DNA of 64,000 nucleotides from Bacteroidota bacterium. GTDB taxonomy: Bacteria; Bacteroidota; Bacteroidia; Bacteroidales; GCA-2711565. The DNA is taken from contig JAHIVC010000015.1 in assembly GCA_018816945.1 (NCBI GenBank), forward strand, positions 1-64,000, in the 5' to 3' direction. Position numbers and translations under genes: made by a program. This document shows, in pieces, positions 34,858-43,789 of the stretch (within the stretch, counting starts at the first letter, position 1; every line of letters starts with the position of its first letter). A model generated the notes under the pieces. That model was not told where the DNA came from. It made no database searches and worked only from the letters and a program-made list of their open reading frames with translations.

Positions 34858-37509
34858 ATGAAAAATGTTACCAGACTTGTCGGCATGTTAGTTGTCGCAT
34901 TAATAATGAGTTTCGCATTCAGTGGAAATCTTTATTCTCAATCAAATTCTAAAATTACAAATCCGGAAGATTATTTTGGATTTAAACCCGGAGCAGATAG
35001 AATGCTCTTCACCTATGAACAACTAATCTCTTATCTTCAAAAAATTGATGAGCAATCTGATAAAATCAAATTGGTTGACATTGGAAAATCACCCATGGGA
35101 AAACCAATGTATATTGCTTTTCTTTCTTCCGCAGAAAATATTGCAAAGTTGGATGAACTTAAAGAAATTAATAAAAAATTGGCATTGAATGCTGATTTAT
35201 CAATAAATGAACGAGCCCAATTGATTAAAAATGGAAAGGTTTTCGTATTGGGAACACTTTCAATGCACTCAGGTGAAGTTGGTCCGGCCCAAGCATCTCC
35301 ACTCATAGCTTATGAATTAATCACCAGTAAAGAAGAAGGTGTTTTGAAATGGTTGGATGACGCGGTTTACATGATGGTTCCAAATCATAATCCTGATGGG
35401 ATGGATATGATCGTCGAAAACTATCTAAAATACAAAGGCACCAAATATGAAGGTAGTTCAATGCCGGGAGTATATCATAAATATGTGGGTCATGATAATA
35501 ATCGTGATTTTATCACCCTTTCGCAATCGGATAATGCTGCCATTGCTGCCATTTACAATTTAACATGGTATCCTCAGGTGCTGGTCGAAAAGCACCAAAT
35601 GGGCTCTACCGGTATTAGGTATTTTGTCGCTCCGCCGCACGATCCGATCGCTGAAAATATAGATGCCGGCATCTGGAATTGGGTAGGTTTGTTTGGCTCT
35701 AATCTGATAAAAGACATGACAAAGGATGGACTTAAAGGGGTTGGCCAACATACCATTTTCGACATGTATTGGCCTGGATCTACCGAAACTGCCCTGTGGA
35801 AAAATGTGATTGGTTTATTAACTGAAGGTGCCAGTGCGAAAACCGCAACGCCAATTTTTATCGAACCCAACGAACTATCAGTAGGAGGGAAAGGTTTATC
35901 GGAATACAAAAAAAGCATTAACATGCCCGAACCCTGGCCAGGTGGATGGTGGAGACTTGGAGATCTTGTTGATTACGAAATATCATCCACTAAATCTATC
36001 TTGAGAACAGCATCAACTTATCGAAAAGAAATTCTGGAATTCAGAAATGACATGGCAATTACAGAAGTAAATAAAGGGAAAACCGAAGCACCTTATTACT
36101 ATATCTTACCCCAAAAACAACATGATTACAGTGAGCTGGTTAATCTGGCACATCTATTAAATGAGCATGGTGTGAATGTTTATAAATTAAAAAAAAATAT
36201 GACCATTGAAGGAACCAATTATATTGCAGGAGATCTTGTGGTCCCATTGGCGCAGCCTTTCCGTGCCTTCATTAAAGAAGTTCTGGAAGCACAGGAATTT
36301 CCATTACGACATTATACCCCGGGTGGTGAAATCATCGAACCTTATGATATAACATCATGGTCATTGCCCTTGCATCGCGGAGTTCAATCCAATGAAATTA
36401 ACTCATTCATTGATTTAATGGATAAAATTGAATTGCTCGCGGAAGAACATGCACGTTTAAAAGTTGAGGTTAAGGATTTCAAAGCCTTATTGTTTAGTGC
36501 CAATAGCAACGAAAGTTATAAAATGGCATTTACTGCTTTAAATAACAATGCAAAGATTGAACGTCTGGAAGAAAATTATGTATTTGAAGGAATAACATAT
36601 CCTAAAGGAAGTTTCCTGATTCACTCAAATTCGATAAAAGACGACACCTATGTAAAATTATATAACCGATTAAATGTTAAACCTGCCCTATTGGATGAAA
36701 TTCCTAATGTGAAAGCAAGAATCTTGAAAAATCCAAGAGTTGCCTTAATTGAAACATATATGCACGATATGGATGCAGGATGGACCCGCTATGTTTTCGA
36801 TACTTATAAAGTAAATTATTCGGTTTTAAAACCTCATGAACTTGATAAAGCCAAACTGAGTGAAAATTTTGATGTGATTGTTTTTCCAAACAACAATAAA
36901 TCTATTTTAATGACCGGTAAATATGCTTCAGTTGGTGGCAGTTATTCACCGTCCAGTTATCCGCCAGAATATGCCAAAGGGATGGAGAAAGATGGATTGA
37001 ATCAGTTGATGAAATTTGTTGATGCAGGAGGTATTATCGTATCATGGGAGGCTTCGATAGAATTATTTAATGGAACTTTATCCATCGATAAAGGCAAAGA
37101 AGGAAAAGAGGATTTCCGTCTTCCATTTAGGGAAATTGGGGCAGATCTTAAAAACGCTGGGCTTTATTGCCCCGGTTCACTTGTAAAAGTAAATTTGCTG
37201 CAAGATCATCCCTTAACTTATGGAATGCCTTCCGAATTAGGGGTATTTTTCAGAGGTTATCCGGTTTTTCAAACTTCGGTTCCAAGTTTCGATACTGATA
37301 GAAGAGTTATCGGGACTTTTCCTGAAAAAGGAATTTTTATGAGTGGATACATTGAAAAGGAAGAATTATTGGCAAATAAAAGTGCTTTGATTTGGTTGGG
37401 AAAAGGAAAAGGGCAATTTGTTTTGTTTGGTTTTAATCCTCAATTCAGAGCTTCAACTCAGGGAGCTTTTAAGTTATTGTTTAACTCTTTGTTGCTTCCA
37501 AAATTGTAA
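34858..37509 (+). CDS. Exported M14-family zinc carboxypeptidase
   Basis: 883 residues. Signal peptide about 1-28 (NLYSQ). Peptidase M14 domain (about 50-380): zinc ligands H137 and E140 in SMHSGEVG, the substrate-anchoring NNRDF block, and a further His in EKHQMG. The large C-terminal part (about 440-883) includes a flavodoxin/glutamine-amidotransferase-like fold (LIETYMHDMDAGWTRYVFD, then GFNPQFRASTQGAFKLLFNSLL), common to the Bacteroidota form. It probably trims peptides outside the cytoplasm. The end is followed at once by a small inverted-repeat element. Confidence 0.88.
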   Translation: MKNVTRLVGMLVVALIMSFAFSGNLYSQSNSKITNPEDYFGFKPGADRMLFTYEQLISYLQKIDEQSDKIKLVDIGKSPMGKPMYIAFLSSAENIAKLDELKEINKKLALNADLSINERAQLIKNGKVFVLGTLSMHSGEVGPAQASPLIAYELITSKEEGVLKWLDDAVYMMVPNHNPDGMDMIVENYLKYKGTKYEGSSMPGVYHKYVGHDNNRDFITLSQSDNAAIAAIYNLTWYPQVLVEKHQMGSTGIRYFVAPPHDPIAENIDAGIWNWVGLFGSNLIKDMTKDGLKGVGQHTIFDMYWPGSTETALWKNVIGLLTEGASAKTATPIFIEPNELSVGGKGLSEYKKSINMPEPWPGGWWRLGDLVDYEISSTKSILRTASTYRKEILEFRNDMAITEVNKGKTEAPYYYILPQKQHDYSELVNLAHLLNEHGVNVYKLKKNMTIEGTNYIAGDLVVPLAQPFRAFIKEVLEAQEFPLRHYTPGGEIIEPYDITSWSLPLHRGVQSNEINSFIDLMDKIELLAEEHARLKVEVKDFKALLFSANSNESYKMAFTALNNNAKIERLEENYVFEGITYPKGSFLIHSNSIKDDTYVKLYNRLNVKPALLDEIPNVKARILKNPRVALIETYMHDMDAGWTRYVFDTYKVNYSVLKPHELDKAKLSENFDVIVFPNNNKSILMTGKYASVGGSYSPSSYPPEYAKGMEKDGLNQLMKFVDAGGIIVSWEASIELFNGTLSIDKGKEGKEDFRLPFREIGADLKNAGLYCPGSLVKVNLLQDHPLTYGMPSELGVFFRGYPVFQTSVPSFDTDRRVIGTFPEKGIFMSGYIEKEELLANKSALIWLGKGKGQFVLFGFNPQFRASTQGAFKLLFNSLLLPKL

Positions 37510-37515
37510 CATTCA

Positions 37516-37689
37516 AGGGGCTATCCAAAAAGTACAGAGTTACTCAAAATAGTTACATCGAGACGTCCGTTGAGCATCGTCGAAACAAGTTGAGATGTTT
37601 GGTTATCAATAGAATCAAGATTTCGACATTTATCCGCCTTTGGCGGAAGCTCAATCTGACTGATTAAAAAGACTTTTTGGACAGCCCCT
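37516..37689. mobile_element. MITE-like element with 18-bp terminal inverted repeats
   Basis: AGGGGCTATCCAAAAAGT at 37516-37533 and its inverted copy at 37672-37689 (reads AGGGGCTGTCCAAAAAGT on the minus strand; 17 of 18 identical) bound a 174-bp non-coding segment. Inside are a copy of the TCGAGAC/GTCGAAA repeat and a CCGCC-TTT-GGCGG hairpin (37634-37646). Termini of this form (GGGGCTGTCCAAAA) occur on Bacteroidota insertion sequences. No target-site duplication is obvious. Confidence 0.7.
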
Positions 37690-37719
37690 CGTATATTAAT
37701 TATAGTATCAGATTCTTTT

Positions 37720-38688
37720 TTATCTGTATTTCAAAGAAACCCTTCCATCCGAAGTAGTTAGGCTAACAGGAATCCCGCCTCCTTTAACTCGCCCTTCAAT
37801 TTTATGTTTGCCTCTGCTTCCTGAAAAGTCTGAAAATTCGGTGTAAATATTTTCGCCTCTCAGATAAATATCCATCCCAAGATTATCAGGTATAACCACA
37901 TCAATGTTCCCATCGCTGGTGCTTAATTTAAGTTCTCCTTTTAAATGGATCAATTCTCCTTTGATGCTTCCATCAGAAGTACTTCCTTTTAAAGAGCCAC
38001 TTAATTCATGAAATTCAATCGATCCGTCTGAAGTTCCAACCTGGGTTCTTCCTTCTACATTCTCTATGTAAATATCACCATCACTTGTCTTACAAAATGT
38101 ATTTCCTGTAATGCTAACTGCTGTAATATCACCATCACTCGTGCTGAGATCTGTTTCTCCATTAATTTTACGTGCTTTGATATTCCCATCGGAAGTATGT
38201 GCATATACGGAGCCGTCGATATTATAAACCTCAATATTTCCATCACTTGTCTTGCAAATTTGATCGCCGATAAAACCACCAATATCAATGCTTCCATCTG
38301 AAGTTTGTAAATCACCTAAAGTGTTTATTGGTGCAAATACTTCGAATGAAACATCCAGACGGTTTCGCCAATCCCGCCAATTTTGATTGCGATGCCGAAC
38401 ACGAATTTCAATTCTATTGCCACTTTGATCCACAATTAAATCCAGTTCTCTTTCCAGTTCAGTGCGATCAATTCTGATAAAATGATTGTTTTTCTTCACA
38501 ATAAAATAGACCTCAACCGTATTTCCATCGTAAGGGGTTAAATGTATAAATCCATCACTGGTTACCAGTTTTAGCTGTGTTTCGCCATTTACCTTAAATA
38601 CTTCTTTAAAAGAGTAATTAAAGTTTTGGGCAATCATTGATGTAACTGATAATAATAAGGATAGACTTAGAATCACTAATTTTTTCAT
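37720..38688 (-). CDS. DUF4097-type exported beta-repeat protein (ten TSDG motifs)
   Basis: 322 residues from ATG 38688 (a TTG seven codons earlier is less likely). Signal peptide about 1-20 (SMIAQN). The body is a repeated beta-strand solenoid in which TSDG followed by S/N/D-I/V recurs about every 18-23 residues, ten times in all, as in the DUF4097 'adhesin-like' family. It probably forms a right-handed beta-helix in the periplasm or on the surface. No catalytic motif is visible and the function is unknown. The MITE-like element lies immediately downstream. Confidence 0.85.
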   Translation of the reverse strand: MKKLVILSLSLLLSVTSMIAQNFNYSFKEVFKVNGETQLKLVTSDGFIHLTPYDGNTVEVYFIVKKNNHFIRIDRTELERELDLIVDQSGNRIEIRVRHRNQNWRDWRNRLDVSFEVFAPINTLGDLQTSDGSIDIGGFIGDQICKTSDGNIEVYNIDGSVYAHTSDGNIKARKINGETDLSTSDGDITAVSITGNTFCKTSDGDIYIENVEGRTQVGTSDGSIEFHELSGSLKGSTSDGSIKGELIHLKGELKLSTSDGNIDVVIPDNLGMDIYLRGENIYTEFSDFSGSRGKHKIEGRVKGGGIPVSLTTSDGRVSLKYR

Positions 38689-38801
38689 ATCAATATGTTT
38701 TTTGTACAATCATTTGACGCCCTTGGGCCTAAAATGTTACACCCAAAGCTGATCAATATTTAGTTTTCTGAAATTTAATAAAAACGGAAGTGGAAATATT
38801 T

Positions 38802-39041
38802 TTATTCGTTTTTTAATTGTTCGAACTGCTCTTCAGAAATTTCCTTACCATGATTACAGATTGAACAATGATAAAAATATTTTGTTTTATATGGAAAAAC
38901 CGGGAGGAAGAACAATGAGAAATGATCGGTGGTTTTGGTGATGAACCAACGGGAGTTATTATTGCAGTGATAGCAATGCTCCGTTTTTGTTAACTGATAT
39001 TGCTTTTTATGTTTATCGCCAAATCCGAAAATTACAAACAT
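38802..39041 (-). CDS. Small zinc-ribbon protein
   Basis: 79 residues with two CxxC knuckles, C23-YH-C26 and C59-SI-C62, separated by a hydrophobic segment (FSLFFLPVFPYKTKYFYHC). The arrangement matches zinc-ribbon families related to zinc_ribbon_15/LITAF-like proteins, in which the hydrophobic middle may touch a membrane. Four cysteines suffice for one zinc. Function unknown. It is divergent from the yfcC-like gene. Confidence 0.75.
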   Translation of the reverse strand: MFVIFGFGDKHKKQYQLTKTEHCYHCNNNSRWFITKTTDHFSLFFLPVFPYKTKYFYHCSICNHGKEISEEQFEQLKNE

Positions 39042-39165
39042 TTTTTTAATGATTATTTTTGAATGATTAATGAATAATGTTCACAAAAATAGAATTAATC
39101 TACATTTAACTAATCATTGACCATTAATCATTTTTCATTATTTTAGCATACCTAAAAAAATAACC

Positions 39166-40776
39166 ATGCTCAAAAAGAAAAGAATTCCGCACACCTACGT
39201 AATCGTTTTTTATATCATCGTTATCGCTGCAATTTGTACCTGGTTTGTTCCGGGCGGTGAGTTTCAAAGAGAAAAGAAAATTTTACCGGATGGTTCAAGC
39301 AAAACGGTGATCGTTCCCGGATCATTTCATTACATCGATAGTGAACCCCAAACCTGGCAAATCTTTTCATCCATCTTTGATGGGTTTGTCGATAAAGCTG
39401 ATATTATCGCACTTATACTGCTTATAGGTGGATCCTTCTGGATTATGAATGCCAGTAAAGCCATTGATATTGCGATCTTGTCTTTTTTGGAGTTTACCAA
39501 GAAACTGGAAAATGTAAAACTGATAAAAGCCATTGGTGTAAATAATATAGTATTAACCATGATTATGCTCATGTTTAGTACATTGGGGGCAGTTTTTGGG
39601 ATGAGTGAAGAAACTATCGCCTTTGTGATTATTTTCGTTCCCTTGGCAATTAGCATGGGCTATGATTCTATTGTGGGTGTGTGCCTTTGTTTTGTTGCGG
39701 CAGGATTGGGATTTGCAGGTGCCATGCTAAATCCATTTACCATTGGAATTGCACAGGGTTTGTCTGATGTACCTTTATTCTCAGGATTAGAATATCGATT
39801 CTTTTGTTGGATTGTCATCAATTTTGTTGGAATAGGATTTATCTTAACTTATGCAGCTAAAATCAAAAAAAATCCAAAAAAATCTTTGGTTTATGAAGAG
39901 GACCAAATGTGGAGGGACAGGGCAGCCGAAGGTATCGGTGAGGCAAGCAGCCGTGCTTCAATAGCAGCCTGGATCACCTTTATCGGAATTTTAGTGGTGA
40001 TGACAATTTATAGCTTCTCCCATACCTGGACGGTATTAAGTGTTGGAGGGGCAGATTCAAGCCTGAATTGGCCAATCATTCCAATTCTAACTGTTTTATT
40101 CGCTTTAGGCGGAGTGATGTCTTTACGAAAGTCGGCCCAGCTTTTTGTCCTGCATTTATTGATCTTCACTATTTTCTATCTTATTATTGGAGTAATGGGC
40201 TACCAATGGTATATCATGGAAATTTCGACTTTGTTTTTGGTGATGGGATTGGCCAGTGGAATCGCCATGAATTACAACCCGAACAAAATCGTAAAACTAT
40301 TTATCGATGGATCTAGTGATATTTTATCTGCGGCTTTTGTTGTTGGCTTAGCAGGAGGTATTATCATCATCCTACAAAATGGGAAGATCATTGATTCCAT
40401 GTTGTATTCGGTTGCCGAATCCATGAATAACCTGGGTAAGTTTGGATCTATTAGCGTCATGTATGGGATTCAGAATTTAATTAATATATTTATTCCTTCA
40501 GGATCAGCAAAGGCTGCTTTAACCATGCCTATCATGGCTCCATTTTCTGACCTGATCGGCGTTTCCCGACAGGCCACCATCATGGCCTACCAGTTTGGTG
40601 ATGGATTTACCAATATGATTACCCCAACCTCCGGAATTTTAATTGGCGTTTTAGGAGTAGCTAAAATCCCGTATGAGAAATGGGTGAAATGGGTTACTCC
40701 TCTGATGATTATTCTAATAGTATTAGGACTACTGCTTTTGATACCTACAGTAACGATGGATTTAAACGGATTTTAA
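39166..40776 (+). CDS. YfcC-family membrane carrier (C4-dicarboxylate/basic amino acid antiporter superfamily)
   Basis: 536 residues with about twelve membrane helices. The N-terminal IPHTYVIVFYIIVIAAICTWFVPGGEFQR, the FGMSEETIAFVIIFVPLAISMGYDSIVGV block and the C-terminal FIPSGSAKAALTMPIMAPFSDLIGVSRQ are conserved in the YfcC/DcuC-like family PF03606, which includes carriers for C4-dicarboxylates and for arginine/ornithine. Substrate is not determined by sequence. The cupin gene starts 2 bp after its stop, so the two are co-expressed. Confidence 0.87.
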   Translation: MLKKKRIPHTYVIVFYIIVIAAICTWFVPGGEFQREKKILPDGSSKTVIVPGSFHYIDSEPQTWQIFSSIFDGFVDKADIIALILLIGGSFWIMNASKAIDIAILSFLEFTKKLENVKLIKAIGVNNIVLTMIMLMFSTLGAVFGMSEETIAFVIIFVPLAISMGYDSIVGVCLCFVAAGLGFAGAMLNPFTIGIAQGLSDVPLFSGLEYRFFCWIVINFVGIGFILTYAAKIKKNPKKSLVYEEDQMWRDRAAEGIGEASSRASIAAWITFIGILVVMTIYSFSHTWTVLSVGGADSSLNWPIIPILTVLFALGGVMSLRKSAQLFVLHLLIFTIFYLIIGVMGYQWYIMEISTLFLVMGLASGIAMNYNPNKIVKLFIDGSSDILSAAFVVGLAGGIIIILQNGKIIDSMLYSVAESMNNLGKFGSISVMYGIQNLINIFIPSGSAKAALTMPIMAPFSDLIGVSRQATIMAYQFGDGFTNMITPTSGILIGVLGVAKIPYEKWVKWVTPLMIILIVLGLLLLIPTVTMDLNGF

Positions 40777-40777
40777 T

Positions 40778-41137
40778 ATGGCAAAACTTATCAAGGCTCC
40801 AACAATTATTGAAGCCGCAGGCAACAAACCAAAAATCATTCAGGAGTTTATCGGCAGGGTAAATTCCAACACTAAGGATTTAAGTATTGCCCGAATGCAA
40901 AGCCCACAAGGATGGGTTGAGCCCGGACAAACTCCCGAGTTTGACGAATACACCGTGGTTTTAAAAGGGATTCTCAATGTTAAAACTAAAACCAAAAATT
41001 ACGAGGTAAAGGCCGGATCGGCCATCATTATTGAAAAAGGAGAGTGGGTACAGTATTCAACACCCACCGAAGGAGCTGAATACATTGCAGTTTGTTTGCC
41101 TGCTTTCTCCCCGGACACCGTGCATAGGGATAAGTAA
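40778..41137 (+). CDS. Small cupin-domain protein
   Basis: 119 residues. One conserved cupin barrel: EPGQTPEFDEYTVVLKGILNVKTK resembles motif 1 (with the usual metal histidines replaced by Gln/Glu/Asp), and AGSAIIIEKGEWVQYSTP resembles motif 2. The altered metal-binding residues suggest a ligand-binding or metal-independent role rather than a dioxygenase. It directly follows the YfcC-like carrier, so it may sense or process the transported compound; this is inference. Confidence 0.82.
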   Translation: MAKLIKAPTIIEAAGNKPKIIQEFIGRVNSNTKDLSIARMQSPQGWVEPGQTPEFDEYTVVLKGILNVKTKTKNYEVKAGSAIIIEKGEWVQYSTPTEGAEYIAVCLPAFSPDTVHRDK

Positions 41138-41245
41138 ATCTGCTGTTTTGTATTTCAATTCTATGTTTTCGTAGAATGTTTGCAAAACTATACCTGTGCC
41201 TAAATCTTAATTTCTAAATTTACTCTCAAATTAAAACCAAACCCT

Positions 41246-43372
41246 ATGAAACGAATTATTTTATTGTTCGCCACCTTTTGCTTTTTAATGATCTCGAATT
41301 TTTCAAATGCCCAGCAGCTTGAACTGCCCAGGATTTTAAAATGGCTGGATGACGAAAATTATCTGGAATTAAAAACGGAAGCCAAGGTTTCCAAAGTGTA
41401 TAAAGTAAATGCTAAATCCGGCAAATCTGTGTTATTTGAAGATCTGAGTTATGAAGATGTTGTTAAAAAGAATCTTCCTGAAGGCTTTACTTTGGATCGC
41501 GCTGCGATAACTACCGAAGACTATAAAAGTGTTGCATTGATTAAGGATAATAATCTTTATTATTATTCCCGGATTAAAAATAAGTTTAAAGCACTAACCG
41601 ACAATCCATCAGCAGAGGTAACCCCAGAGTTTTCTCCTGATGAAAACAGAATTGCTTTTACCCGCGATCATGATCTATATTATATAGATATTGAATCAGG
41701 GCTTGAACATCGACTTACCAATGATGCAACCGATGTAATTTATAATGGGTATTCATCATGGGTTTATATGGAAGAAATTTTGGGAAGAGCTACCGCACAT
41801 CAGGCATTTTGGTGGTCGCCCGACAGCAAAAAAATTGCATTTCTTAGATTCGATGACACTAAAGTTCCAATGTTTCCGCTTTATCGTGCAGATGGAATTC
41901 ATGGCGAACTTGAACTTACACGTTATCCAAAAGTGGGTGATCCAAATCCGGAAGTAAAATTAGGAGTTATTGATCTGGAAACTAAAAAACTTACCTGGTT
42001 CGATTGTAATTGCGATGAAGATAAATACATTGCATTTCCTGTCTGGACCAATGATTCAAAGAAATTCTTTTATCAAACCCATAACCGCGAGCAGAACAAT
42101 TTGAAAATTTATCTTGTAGATCTGGCTAGTGGCGAAAAGAAAGAAATCTACAACGAAAAACAAGAAAAATATATCGAGTTTTATACCGATTTGTATTCTT
42201 TAAAAGATGGAACAGGTTTTATTGTAAGAAGTGATAAAAGTGGATGGAATAATTTATATCATTACACTTTAGAAGGGAAACTCGTTCATCAAATTACGAA
42301 TGTAAATTGGAGGGTAAATGGTATTGATAATGTAGATGAGAAAAAGGGCGTAGTTTATTTTATGGGAACAGGCGAAAAATCAATTGAGAATCATCTTTTT
42401 AGTGTAAATATGGATGGGAGCAAATTAACGCAACTGACCAAAGAAGCTGGAACACACCGTGCCATGATTTCGCCAAACAATCAATATTTTATCGATACCT
42501 ATAGCAATATTAGCACTCCCACCCGAAGAGAATTATTCAAAGCCGATGGTAAATTTGTGCGCTTTCTTGGAGCCGATAAAGGTGCTGATCCTGCCAAAGG
42601 AGAAATAGCTAAAGTTGAAATATTTACCATTCCTAACCCCGATGGTTTTGACATGCCTGCCTGGTGGGTGCTACCCGAAGGATTTGATCCTGCAAAAAAA
42701 TATGGAGTTGTGTTCCAAATTTATGGGGGTCCTGACAGTAAAAATGTGAACAATCGCTACACCAATCCGCAAGAGAATTACCTTACAGAAAATGGGATTA
42801 TCCGTTTTGCTGTTGACCATCGAGGTTCAGGGCATTTTGGCAAAAAGGGCCTGAATGAATTTTACGGTCATTTGGGAAGCATCGATATTCAGGATTATAT
42901 TGTGGCAGTAAAATGGTTGATTGCACAAGGTTTTGTTGATGAAACTAAGATTGGCATCACCGGCGGAAGTTATGGCGGATACATGACCGCTATTGCCTTG
43001 ACCAAGGGTTCGGATTACTTTACGCATGGTTTTGGGAGCTCTGCTGTTATTGATTGGCGATTGTACGACAATGTTTATACCGAGCGTTATATGGGCACGC
43101 TTGAAAAAAATAAGGATTTGTACGAAGCCGGAAATGTAAATAATTTCGCCGATCGTTTAAAAGGTAAATTATTTATGATTCACGGAACCATGGACGATAA
43201 TGTTCACATGCAAAATATTATACAATTTGTTGATACCTTGACTGAGTTGAAAAAAGATTTTCAATTCATGTTATATCCAAATGGGCGACATGGCTGGGGC
43301 GGCAACAAAAGGGTTCATTCAACAAATTTACAGAAGCAGTTCTGGTTGGATAATTTAACTCCAGATAAATAA
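41246..43372 (+). CDS. Exported S9-family prolyl peptidase (dipeptidyl-peptidase IV-like)
   Basis: 708 residues. Signal peptide about 1-22 (NAQQ). N-terminal beta-propeller (about 60-470) carrying the Glu pair in WVYMEEILGR that holds the substrate N-terminus in DPP-IV, then an alpha/beta-hydrolase domain with nucleophile S575 (GGSYGGYM), Asp at 650/651 (GTMDDNVH) and H682 (GRHGWGG). It releases X-Pro dipeptides from peptides in the periplasm. A strong terminator follows 4 bp after the stop. Confidence 0.94.
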   Translation: MKRIILLFATFCFLMISNFSNAQQLELPRILKWLDDENYLELKTEAKVSKVYKVNAKSGKSVLFEDLSYEDVVKKNLPEGFTLDRAAITTEDYKSVALIKDNNLYYYSRIKNKFKALTDNPSAEVTPEFSPDENRIAFTRDHDLYYIDIESGLEHRLTNDATDVIYNGYSSWVYMEEILGRATAHQAFWWSPDSKKIAFLRFDDTKVPMFPLYRADGIHGELELTRYPKVGDPNPEVKLGVIDLETKKLTWFDCNCDEDKYIAFPVWTNDSKKFFYQTHNREQNNLKIYLVDLASGEKKEIYNEKQEKYIEFYTDLYSLKDGTGFIVRSDKSGWNNLYHYTLEGKLVHQITNVNWRVNGIDNVDEKKGVVYFMGTGEKSIENHLFSVNMDGSKLTQLTKEAGTHRAMISPNNQYFIDTYSNISTPTRRELFKADGKFVRFLGADKGADPAKGEIAKVEIFTIPNPDGFDMPAWWVLPEGFDPAKKYGVVFQIYGGPDSKNVNNRYTNPQENYLTENGIIRFAVDHRGSGHFGKKGLNEFYGHLGSIDIQDYIVAVKWLIAQGFVDETKIGITGGSYGGYMTAIALTKGSDYFTHGFGSSAVIDWRLYDNVYTERYMGTLEKNKDLYEAGNVNNFADRLKGKLFMIHGTMDDNVHMQNIIQFVDTLTELKKDFQFMLYPNGRHGWGGNKRVHSTNLQKQFWLDNLTPDK

Positions 43373-43376
43373 AAGT

Positions 43377-43408
43377 AAAAAAGGCTCCAAATTTGGGAGC
43401 CTTTTTTT
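43377..43408 (+). terminator. Rho-independent terminator after the S9 peptidase gene
   Basis: AAAAAAGGCTCC (43377-43388) pairs with GGAGCC (43396-43401) plus the T-run at 43402-43408; loop AAATTTG. Confidence 0.9.
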
Positions 43409-43496
43409 GAGAAATTAAATCTGGCGGGCATTTCGATACGTTCAGCAATGCGGAACACTCAATGCCCTTTTTTCAATGCACCCTGAGTGAGGAAAA

Positions 43497-43526
43497 GGGA
43501 TGGCTTCCCATTTGGGAAGCCATCCC
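43497..43526. repeat. 30-bp palindrome with 14-bp perfect arms
   Basis: GGGATGGCTTCCCA (43497-43510) and TGGGAAGCCATCCC (43513-43526) are exact reverse complements around a TT centre. No T-run follows on either side, so it is not an obvious terminator. Confidence 0.85.
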
Positions 43527-43541
43527 AAGAACAACTTGAAT

Positions 43542-43651
43542 TTTGACTTCTCCCATTAAGGATTTTGACTTCTCTCATTCCGGGTTTTGACTTCTCTCAT
43601 TCCGGGTTTTGACTTCTCTCATTTTGGGGTTTAACTTCTCGTGCTAGGCGG
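43542..43651. repeat. Five tandem copies of a 22-bp repeat (TTTGACTTCTCTCATTCC-like)
   Basis: Units start at 43542, 43564, 43586, 43608 and 43630. Units 2 and 3 are identical; unit 4 differs at the 3' end (ATTTTGGGG), unit 1 in several positions and unit 5 most. There are no spacers and no cas genes. Confidence 0.9.
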
Positions 43652-43789
43652 AATTACAAATTTCGATTAAACTGTCTAAAAAACACAACTCAGCGAAGCT
43701 AAATCTCTTTCAACCGAATAATCATCAATCCAATTTTGGATGTTGCTTATGACTTGAGAAACTTAATATTAACGAATAAAAGGATGTAC

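Larger units (their letters stand above)
43373..43789. other. 417-bp repeat-rich spacer
   Basis: No protein gene. Contains the S9 terminator, an inverted repeat GGGCATT/AATGCCC (43426-43467), a 30-bp near-perfect palindrome (43497-43526) and a five-copy 22-bp tandem repeat (43542-43651). These are packed into about 230 bp. Confidence 0.8.

Noticed and set aside
43542-43651. CRISPR array
   Set aside because: The 22-bp units are contiguous with no spacers and there are no cas genes.
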